The notes below the pieces were generated by a model. That model saw only the letters and a list, made by a program, of their open reading frames with translations. It did no database searches and was not told the DNA's origin. The translations under genes and the position numbers were made by a program. This document shows positions 6,630-12,673 of a stretch of DNA of 14,955 nt, piece after piece (the stretch's first letter is position 1; the number at the start of each line of letters is the position of its first letter). Source of the stretch: Actinomycetota bacterium. Its GTDB lineage: Bacteria > Actinomycetota > Actinomycetes > Mycobacteriales > Mycobacteriaceae. The stretch covers positions 1-14,955 of the forward strand of contig SYAB01000041.1 of the NCBI GenBank assembly GCA_005787665.1, written 5' to 3'.

Positions 6630-7322
6630 GTGCCCGCCCAACCCGATTACGTCGACTTCCACGTCGACATCATGTGTCCCTACGCCTACCAGACCTCGCG
6701 CTGGATCCGCGAGGTCCGCGACCAGACCGGGCTGGTGGTGAATTGGCGGTTCTTCAGCCTCGAGGAGATCAACCGGGTCGAGGGCAAGAAGCACCCGTGG
6801 GAGCGGGAGTGGTCCTACGGCTGGTCGATGATGCGGATCGGCGCACTGCTGCGCCGTCGGTCGATGGCCGATCTCGACGCCTGGTACGAGCGGGCAGCGC
6901 GCGCCCTGCATGTCGAAGGGCACAAGCCGCACGAGAAGGCCGTCGCCCGGCATCTGCTGGCCGAGTTGGGCCTCGAACCCGCACTCGTCGACGAGGCGAT
7001 CGCCGATCCGAGCACCGGAGAGGAGGTGCTGGCCGACCACCGGCGGGTCGTGGAGGCCGGCGGCTACGGGGTGCCCACGCTGTTCTTCCCCGACGGCCAG
7101 TGCCTGTTCGGCCCGGTGCTCATCGACCCGCCGACCGGTGCGGCGGCGGTGCGACTGTGGGATGCGGTCCGGGCCTGGACCGAATTCCCGCACCTCTACG
7201 AGCTGCAGCGGCCCAAGACCGAGTCCGATGCCCAGTTGATCACCGAGACGTTCCGCCCCTATCTGGAGGCCCGCGACTGGGTGTCGATCAACCGCGGCGA
7301 GGTGATCACCTTCCCGGAGTGA
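6630..7322 (+). CDS. DsbA-family thioredoxin-fold protein resembling mycothiol-dependent reductase Rv2466c, with CPYA active site
   Basis: 230 residues, no signal peptide, so cytoplasmic. It has the DsbA layout: a first strand YVDFHVDIM leading to the active site Cys16-Pro-Tyr-Ala19, an inserted helical domain (about 55-135), then the thioredoxin cis-proline motif YGVPTLFF (Pro149). The C-terminal FGPVLIDPP and the [23 protein letters not shown] region resembles, from memory, the end of M. tuberculosis Rv2466c, a mycothiol-dependent nitroreductase/oxidoreductase with a CPWC site. Here the second cysteine is Ala, so only the mycothiol-reactive first cysteine remains, suggesting monothiol chemistry (for example S-mycothiolated intermediates) or an isomerase-like role as in other DsbA relatives. 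GTG 6630 is preferred as the first start after the peptidase stop, with a well-placed -10 box before it. Confidence 0.8.
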   Translation: MPAQPDYVDFHVDIMCPYAYQTSRWIREVRDQTGLVVNWRFFSLEEINRVEGKKHPWEREWSYGWSMMRIGALLRRRSMADLDAWYERAARALHVEGHKPHEKAVARHLLAELGLEPALVDEAIADPSTGEEVLADHRRVVEAGGYGVPTLFFPDGQCLFGPVLIDPPTGAAAVRLWDAVRAWTEFPHLYELQRPKTESDAQLITETFRPYLEARDWVSINRGEVITFPE

Positions 7323-7352
7323 GGTTCACGAGGACGGGCCGGTGCCGGACTC

Positions 7353-8375
7353 TCAGTAGCCGGTCCAGCCACCGTCGGTGGGGAAGACGCCGCCGGTGAA
7401 GTTCGACGCCTCGGGGGACAGCAGGAACAACATCATCGACACTTGCTCGGCGACCGTTGCCGGACGGTGCTGCGGATCGGCGTACGCGAGCAGGCTGAAC
7501 GTCTTGGCGCGGCCCATATTCGGCTCGGTGGACAGGTTGGATTTCGCCGCCTCGGCCACGAGGATGCCGGCCCGTTCCACCATCGGGGTGTCTGTTGCGG
7601 CCATGTTGACCGAATTCACCCGGATTCCATACGGCGCATAGTCGATGGCGGCGTTGCGGGTCAATCCATTGACGGCGTGCTTGCTCGCGACATAGGCGGG
7701 ATTGCCCGCCAGCCCCGTCATCCCGGCGATGGAGGCGACGTTGACGATCGCTCCGCCGCGTCCCTGGGCGACCATCTGCCGCAGTTCTGCTCGCATACTG
7801 TTGAACACGCCGGTCGAGTTGGTACGGAACACCCGATCCCAGTACTCGTCGGTCGCCTCGTGGATCGGCGCGAAGATCAGGGGCTTCTGCTTCTGGTAAT
7901 CGATGGGCTCTCCGGAGAACACCCCGTCCATCACCCCGGCGTTGTTGATCGCGAGGTCCACGCCGCCGTAGGTGTCGACGGCGACTCTCACCATCCGTGC
8001 GCAGGTCTCGGGCGCACCGACGTCGCCGTCGACGAACGTCGCTTTGCCGCCCGCCGCGACGATATCGGCGATGGTCTTGGTTCCCAGGTCGGTGATCCAG
8101 TCAATGCCAACGACGTTGGCACCTTCGCGGGCAGCCCGCCGGGCCGCGCCCGCGCCCATACCGCGGGCACACCCGGTGATGATGATCGTCTTGCCCTTGA
8201 ATCGGTCGGCGATGATCGCCTCGGCGTCGGGTGGGTTGATCGGAACCGACTCGTTCAGCGGTTGGGTGGGCGGCACGGCTTCCTCCTGCTCCTCGGGCTT
8301 CTGGCAGGCGGCCAGCACCGCCCCGGACGCCGCGACCCCGGCCACGCCCAGCAACATTTCGCGGCGATCGATCAT
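7353..8375 (-). CDS. Tat-exported lipoprotein short-chain dehydrogenase/reductase (SDR)
   Basis: 340 residues. The N-terminus is unusual for an SDR: a twin-arginine motif (DRREMLLG, Arg4-Arg5), a hydrophobic stretch and a lipobox LAAC with Cys24, then a polar Glu/Pro linker to about 57. The rest is a complete classical SDR: TGCARGMG nucleotide-binding loop (67-74), Asp92 after the second strand (favours NAD(H)), DGDV (116-119), NNAG (144-147), Asn186, Ser215 and Tyr228-x3-Lys232. The insertion around residues 155-175 recalls the mycofactocin-associated and related actinobacterial SDRs. Predicted to be exported folded, with its cofactor, and anchored on the outer face of the membrane; substrate unknown. 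Its ATG 8375 overlaps the IIC stop (ATGA) and GGGAG lies 4 bases upstream, so it is translated with the PTS operon. The frame stays open upstream, but that part is shadow of the IIC gene. Confidence 0.87.
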   Translation of the reverse strand: MIDRREMLLGVAGVAASGAVLAACQKPEEQEEAVPPTQPLNESVPINPPDAEAIIADRFKGKTIIITGCARGMGAGAARRAAREGANVVGIDWITDLGTKTIADIVAAGGKATFVDGDVGAPETCARMVRVAVDTYGGVDLAINNAGVMDGVFSGEPIDYQKQKPLIFAPIHEATDEYWDRVFRTNSTGVFNSMRAELRQMVAQGRGGAIVNVASIAGMTGLAGNPAYVASKHAVNGLTRNAAIDYAPYGIRVNSVNMAATDTPMVERAGILVAEAAKSNLSTEPNMGRAKTFSLLAYADPQHRPATVAEQVSMMLFLLSPEASNFTGGVFPTDGGWTGY

Positions 8376-9931
8376 CGGTCTCCCATCGGCGGAGGCGGTA
8401 CGGGCGCGCCAGCCGGCGGGGAAATCTTGGGATAGCTCCGGCCGGTGTTCACCGTGGCGCCGGTGGCTTCGACGCCGTCCGGTCTGGGCCGGCCGGGAGA
8501 GGGATTCCAGTCGGTGTCGACCAGTCGGCGTTGCACCCCGACCGCCAGTGCCAGCAAGCCGGCGCCGATCAGCAGCATCGTGACCACGCCCCAGACCGAT
8601 CCCAGCTTGGCGGCGTTGCCGAGAAGCACTCCGTACCAACCGAAGTCGGCGTCGCCGAAGGTGGTGTTCTCCGAACCGAAGGACCCGAGCACCCGCACCA
8701 GCAGGGCGGGCAGGAAGGTGATGATCAGTCCGTTGACGAAACCTCCGGCCACCGCGCCGCGCCGGCCGCCGGTGGCGTTGCCGTACACCCCGGCCGCCCC
8801 GCCGGTGAAGAAATGCGGCACCAGGCCGGGCAGTACCAGCACCCAGCCGAATGCCGGGCCCAGCCACAGCGAGAGCACCGCCAGCCCGACCAGACCCCCG
8901 GTGAAACTGGCGACGAAGCCGATGAGCACCGCGTTCTGGGCGTAGGGGAAGACGATCGGGGCATCCAGCGCGGGCACCGCCCCGGGCACCATCCGCTCGG
9001 CGATGCCCTGGAACGCCGGAACCAGTTCGCCGAGGATGGTGCGCACCCCGAACAGGATCACCGCGACGGCCACCCCGAATCCGAGTCCCTGCGTGACGCC
9101 CATCATCAGGTAGTTGCCGACCCCGGTGGCCGCTCCGCTGCCGGAGTCGTCGGCGAAGGCGGCGAACGCGGTGTCCCCGCCCGCCTTCGCCAGATAGATC
9201 AGCGACACCGCGAGGTACATCAGCACCATCGAGAGCGCGGTGGCCACCATCGAGTCGCGGAGAAAGCGCAGCGACTCCGGGAGTTTGAGATCCTCGGTGG
9301 ACCGGCTCTTCGCGCCGCCGGTGAAGCGGCCGGTGATGCCGGCCGCGATGTAGCCCAGCGTGCCGAAGTGCCCGATCGCGATGCTGTCGTCGCCGGTGAT
9401 CCGTTTGGTCCACGGTTGCGATATCGCCGGCAGCGATACCATCACCACCCCGAGCAGCAGGCCGCCGAGCAGAACCACCGTGGCGCCCGGCAGCCCGGCG
9501 CTGGCCAGCACGATGGTCAGCAGGGTGGCCATGAACAGGGTGTGGTGGCCGGTCAGGAACACATAGTGCAGTGGGGTGAACCGGGCCAGCAGCAGGCTGA
9601 TCGCGAAGCCCAGGATCATCAGCCAGGCGACTTGGGCGCCGAACTGCTTCTGCGCGATCCCGACGATGGCCTCGTTGGTGGGGACCACACCCTGCGTGCC
9701 GGCGGCCCCCTGGATCATGATGCCGAGCGGCTTGAGCGAGGCCACCACCAGGGTGGCGCCCGCACCGATCAGCAGGAAGCCCAGTGTGGCCTTGAGCGCG
9801 CCGCCGATCACCTGCCCGGTGCTCTTGCGCAGGGCGATCAGACCGACCGCGGTGATGATGCCGATGAGATAGGCAGGGACGGCGAGGATTTCGTTGACGA
9901 CGAACTCGGCGATGGCGACCAACCAGTTCAT
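8372..9931 (-). CDS. PTS system ascorbate-type IIC component (UlaA/SgaT family)
   Basis: 519 residues. The membrane channel of a phosphotransferase system that imports a sugar acid such as L-ascorbate while it is phosphorylated. Family markers: KSTGQVIGGALKATLGFLLIGAGA (about 36-59), FTPLHYVFLTGHHTLFMA (118-135) and QPWTKRITGDDSIAIGHFG (172-190), a close match to the UlaA repeat motif. Many hydrophobic segments follow, with further inverted-repeat elements (GYLMMG/LGFGVAV, about 285-305; DAPIVFPYAQNA). The last about 45 residues are a proline-rich cytoplasmic tail. ATG 9931 has GGAGAG five bases upstream (9942-9937, complement). It sits 17 bases after the IIA-IIB gene and overlaps the SDR by 4 bases. 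No ulaG lactonase, isomerase or regulator gene is in the window, so ascorbate itself is not certain as substrate. EI and HPr must be encoded elsewhere. Confidence 0.9.
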   Translation of the reverse strand: MNWLVAIAEFVVNEILAVPAYLIGIITAVGLIALRKSTGQVIGGALKATLGFLLIGAGATLVVASLKPLGIMIQGAAGTQGVVPTNEAIVGIAQKQFGAQVAWLMILGFAISLLLARFTPLHYVFLTGHHTLFMATLLTIVLASAGLPGATVVLLGGLLLGVVMVSLPAISQPWTKRITGDDSIAIGHFGTLGYIAAGITGRFTGGAKSRSTEDLKLPESLRFLRDSMVATALSMVLMYLAVSLIYLAKAGGDTAFAAFADDSGSGAATGVGNYLMMGVTQGLGFGVAVAVILFGVRTILGELVPAFQGIAERMVPGAVPALDAPIVFPYAQNAVLIGFVASFTGGLVGLAVLSLWLGPAFGWVLVLPGLVPHFFTGGAAGVYGNATGGRRGAVAGGFVNGLIITFLPALLVRVLGSFGSENTTFGDADFGWYGVLLGNAAKLGSVWGVVTMLLIGAGLLALAVGVQRRLVDTDWNPSPGRPRPDGVEATGATVNTGRSYPKISPPAGAPVPPPPMGDR

Positions 9932-9948
9932 TCGAGCTCTCCGTTCGC

Positions 9949-10722
9949 TCAGACGTCGTAGGAATCGCGCAGTGCGGCGTCGATCTCGCGGGTCGAGGTG
10001 AAGTTCTCGATCACCCGCACCGGAACGCCCACATCGCCTAGGGTCTTGGCGATCTCGCCCGAGGTCATGATCAGGTCGGCCTCCTTGGCGCGGCCCTTGG
10101 CCGAAATGGTGTCGGTGGCCTCGACGGCGATGAACGGCGCCCAGCCCCAGGTGCTGAGCACCTGCTCGAGAGTGTTCTTCAGAAAGAGGCTGGTGCCCAA
10201 ACCGTTTCCACACACGGTGAGGATCAGGTTGGTGTTGGCCCGGGACGGTTCGGTGACTGATGGTCGCGGGGCCGACGTGCCGCCGAGGGCGGCCAGCACG
10301 TCGGCGGGGGTTGCGGCGGCATCCAGTGCCGCACGCCGCCCGGCATCGCCCAGGAGTGTGGCCAGTTCGGCCATCGCGGCGGCGTGCGCGCCGTCGTCGG
10401 TGGCGGCCAACGCGACCACCAGGACGACCGGATCGTTGGTCTTGTGCCCGAAGGCGATCGGGTTCGTCAATCGCACCCACGACATTCCGGTGCGGTGGAC
10501 GGCCGCTGACGGGCGGGCGTGGGCGAAGGCGAAGCCGGGGGCCACCACGATGTAGGGACCGTTGAGCGTGACGTTGTCGATCATCGACCCGGTGTAGGCG
10601 GGTCCGGCGATCCCGGCACGCTCCAGCAGGGCTCCGGCGGCCAGGAGGGATTCCTCCCATGTCGCCGCGGGAACGTCCAGGGCGATGCAGTCCTCGGTGA
10701 GAAGCTCGGTCAGACCCGACAT
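9949..10722 (-). CDS. PTS fused IIA-IIB protein (ascorbate/mannitol-type IIA plus SgaB-type IIB)
   Basis: 257 residues, cytoplasmic. Residues 1-147 form a fructose/mannitol-superfamily IIA domain with the phosphorylated histidine in FAHARP (His68). A short Pro/Ser linker (about 148-163) leads to a IIB domain (165-257) that begins LILTVCGNGLGTSLFL, with phosphocysteine Cys171 in the C-x-G-x-G-T-S loop of the lactate/ascorbate IIB type. The phosphate path is thus HPr to His68 to Cys171 to the substrate in UlaA. In E. coli these are separate proteins (UlaC, UlaB); here they are fused in the order A-B. ATG 10722 is chosen because the IIA domain begins there; GGAG sits only one base before it, too close for a normal ribosome site, while TAAATA ends 7 bases upstream, so a leaderless start is plausible. 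First gene of a three-gene operon. Confidence 0.88.
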   Translation of the reverse strand: MSGLTELLTEDCIALDVPAATWEESLLAAGALLERAGIAGPAYTGSMIDNVTLNGPYIVVAPGFAFAHARPSAAVHRTGMSWVRLTNPIAFGHKTNDPVVLVVALAATDDGAHAAAMAELATLLGDAGRRAALDAAATPADVLAALGGTSAPRPSVTEPSRANTNLILTVCGNGLGTSLFLKNTLEQVLSTWGWAPFIAVEATDTISAKGRAKEADLIMTSGEIAKTLGDVGVPVRVIENFTSTREIDAALRDSYDV

Positions 10723-10842
10723 GCTCCGGTATTTAACACCGCGACGGAGGGCGACTTCGTCGTATCCGCGCACGCGATGCGCGCGGTCCGGGCTTTCCTG
10801 ATCGGCCGCGCGGCGGGCACGGATTCTGGCAAACTTCGCGAG
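10723..10842. promoter_or_regulatory. Divergent intergenic region of PTS operon and CaCA antiporter
   Basis: 120 bases without a gene of their own. On the complement, TAAATA (10735-10730) stands 7 bases before ATG 10722; on the + strand, CAAACT (10830-10835) stands 7 bases before GTG 10843. Both suit leaderless mycobacterial starts, although each departs from TANNNT at one position. Between them is an inverted repeat CGCGCA-cgcga-TGCGCG (10767-10783), a possible operator. A related CCGCGCGG lies at 10806-10813. Confidence 0.4.
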
Positions 10843-11997
10843 GTGACGACCGCCGCCCCCGAGAAGCTTCCGCTGTTGAGTGGGCGCGACCGCATCATGA
10901 TCACCGTCACGGTCATCGCGGCGGCGGCCGCCGGCGCCCTGCACTTCGCTCATTCCAATGCGGTGGTGGCCTTCGTGGTCGCCGCGGTCGCGCTGGCCAC
11001 GTTGGCCTCGCTGGTCGGGCGATCGGTGGAAGCGCTGGGTGACCGCCTGGGCCCGAGCGCCACCGGTGTGTTGCAGTCCGCGCTGGGCAACCTGCCGGAG
11101 TTGTTCGTCATCCTGTTCGCGCTCAAGGCCGGCCTGTACGGCGTGGTCAAGGCGACGCTGGTCGGCTCGATCCTGGCGAACGTGTTGCTGATCCTCGGGC
11201 TGGCCTTCGTGGTGGGCGGGCTCAAGCACGGACGGCAGCGCTTCGCCGCCAACGACGTCCGCACCCTGGGACTGATGCTCACGCTGGCAGTGTTCATCCT
11301 GGCGGTGCCGTCGCTCACCTCGGCGCTGCACACCCCGGCGGAATCCCATGAGCGGATGGTGTCGGTGGTGGTGTCCATCGTCATGCTGGCGCTGTTCGCG
11401 CTGTCGTTGCCGGCAACGCTCTCGCGCGGCAAAGCCGCCCAGGGCCCCGACGATGGGCATCTGAAGGCCGGCTCCTCGCCCATCGCAGCCAGCCCTGAAT
11501 CGGCCAGGGCCGCCAGTAAGGCTGCGGCACATGGCGAATGGCCGCTGGCGATGGCGATCGGGATGCTGGCCGCGACAGGTATTGGCGCGGCGTTCGTCTC
11601 GGAATGGTTCGTCGCCGCCCTGCAGCCGGCCATGGACGCCGCCGGAATCAACGAGGTGTTCGCCGGTCTGGTCATCGTGGCCATCGCCGGTAACGCGGTG
11701 GAGAACGTGGTCGGCATCCAACTGGCGGCCAAGAACCAGATGGACTACGGGGTGCAGGTGATCCTGCAGTCACCGGTTCAGGTGGCGCTCACCATCGCCC
11801 CGATCGTCTGCCTGTCTGCGGCCCTGCTCGGCCAGCCGGGATTTGACCTGGTGTTCTCGCCGCTGCTGCTGGCGGCCATGGTGATGTCGGCTCTGGTGGC
11901 GGTGGTGGTGACCTTCGACGGCGAGTCGAACTGGTTCGAGGGTGCGGCCCTCATCGCGCTCTACATCGCCATCGCGACCTCGTTCTGGTGGGGTTAG
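10843..11997 (+). CDS. CaCA family Ca2+/H+ antiporter (ChaA/Cax-like)
   Basis: 384 residues. An inner-membrane exchanger that expels Ca2+ (possibly also Na+ or K+) against protons. Two homologous alpha repeats are visible: SALGNLPELFVILFALKAG (79-97, Glu86) with VKATLVGSILANVLLILG (102-119), and IAGNAVENVVGIQLAAKNQ (281-299, Glu288) with the QVILQSPVQVALTIAP stretch. The G-N-x-x-E pairs supply the ion-binding glutamates. The halves are joined by a polar cytoplasmic loop (about 194-232), as in the CAX branch. GTG 10843 is preferred: it gives a short cytoplasmic N-tail and has a CAAACT box 7 bases upstream; an in-frame upstream extension would only add poorly conserved, Arg-rich sequence. The secreted nuclease gene follows 28 bases after its stop. 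Confidence 0.9.
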   Translation: MTTAAPEKLPLLSGRDRIMITVTVIAAAAAGALHFAHSNAVVAFVVAAVALATLASLVGRSVEALGDRLGPSATGVLQSALGNLPELFVILFALKAGLYGVVKATLVGSILANVLLILGLAFVVGGLKHGRQRFAANDVRTLGLMLTLAVFILAVPSLTSALHTPAESHERMVSVVVSIVMLALFALSLPATLSRGKAAQGPDDGHLKAGSSPIAASPESARAASKAAAHGEWPLAMAIGMLAATGIGAAFVSEWFVAALQPAMDAAGINEVFAGLVIVAIAGNAVENVVGIQLAAKNQMDYGVQVILQSPVQVALTIAPIVCLSAALLGQPGFDLVFSPLLLAAMVMSALVAVVVTFDGESNWFEGAALIALYIAIATSFWWG

Positions 11998-12024
11998 TCT
12001 CGGGCCGGAAGCAACCGGGGGGAG
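11995..12024 (+). promoter_or_regulatory. Candidate -10 in the CaCA stop codon and RBS of the HNH gene
   Basis: TAGTCT (11995-12000) fits TANNNT and begins with the TAG stop of the antiporter gene. Transcription would begin near 12007, leaving a very short leader with GGGGGGAG (12017-12024) directly before GTG 12026. The ribosome site is unusually close, so the start rests mainly on the signal peptide that follows. Confidence 0.35.
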
Positions 12025-12025
12025 T

Positions 12026-12670
12026 GTGACGCGAAAGACGCTGGCTGCCAGCGCTGTCCTGATCGGACTGCTGGTTCCCGCGCCGGCCGCCGCCGACGCG
12101 CCGCCCGACACTCTGGCCACCCTCGACTCGCTGGAGATCAAGGGGCGCGCTCCGAAGACCGGCTACGAGCGGGAGTTGTTCGGTGACCGCTGGACCGACG
12201 ACGTGTGGGTCGAGTTCGGGCACAATGGTTGTGACACCCGCAACGACATCCTGCGCCGGGATCTCATCGATATCGTCATCAAGCCCGACACCAACGGGTG
12301 CGCGGTGCTCAGTGGGGTCCTCAACGACCCCTACACCGGCACCACCGTCGATTTCCTGCGGGGCCCGAACACCTCCGCCGACGTCCAGATCGACCATGTG
12401 GTTGCCCTCTCGGACGCCTGGCAGAAGGGCGCCCAGCAGTGGGACGAGATCACCCGGCGCAACTTCGCCAACGACCCGCTCAACCTGCAGACCACGATCG
12501 GGTGGGTGAACCAGGAGAAGGGCGACGGCGATGCCGCGACGTGGTTGCCGCCCGACAACTCCTACCGTTGCACCTTCGTCACCCGGATCGTCGACGTCAA
12601 GGCCGCCTACCGGCTGTGGGTCACCCAGGCCGAGCACGATGCGATCGCCCGGGTGCTCGAGCAGTGTTGA
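12026..12670 (+). CDS. Secreted HNH-family nuclease (DUF1524/GmrSD C-terminal-like fold)
   Basis: 214 residues. A signal peptide (TRKTLAASAVLIGLLVP, about 2-18) with likely cleavage after Ala23 directs export. The mature part follows the pattern of actinobacterial extracellular HNH nucleases: GYERELFG, CDTRNDILRRDL (69-80), the metal/catalytic DHVVALSDAW (Asp123-His124), FANDPLNLQ (Asn149 and Asn153) and NQEKGDGDAATWLPP (162-176), where family members usually read N-R-x-K-G. Four cysteines (69, 92, 182, 214) could form two disulfides, consistent with life outside the cell. Expected to cut DNA with a divalent metal, for nutrient scavenging, biofilm DNA turnover or competition; which of these is unknown. 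GTG 12026 is the only start that places the signal peptide at the N-terminus. No immunity gene is evident next to it. Confidence 0.87.
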   Translation: MTRKTLAASAVLIGLLVPAPAAADAPPDTLATLDSLEIKGRAPKTGYERELFGDRWTDDVWVEFGHNGCDTRNDILRRDLIDIVIKPDTNGCAVLSGVLNDPYTGTTVDFLRGPNTSADVQIDHVVALSDAWQKGAQQWDEITRRNFANDPLNLQTTIGWVNQEKGDGDAATWLPPDNSYRCTFVTRIVDVKAAYRLWVTQAEHDAIARVLEQC

Positions 12671-12673
12671 GGC

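Noticed and set aside
7344..7369. GCCGGAC/GTCCAGC imperfect hairpin between the DsbA-like and SDR genes as a terminator
   Set aside because: Mismatched stem, 12-base loop, no T-run, and it lies partly within the SDR coding end; chance is likely in GC-rich sequence.
8376..9413. N-terminal extension of the SDR frame to 9413
   Set aside because: Shadow of the IIC gene; ATG 8375 begins a complete Tat/lipobox signal and has a ribosome site.
8531..9961. 476-residue + strand open frame across the PTS IIC gene
   Set aside because: Its translation is rich in Gln, Gly, His, Arg and Asp with no domain resemblance, while the opposite strand encodes an unmistakable UlaA protein.
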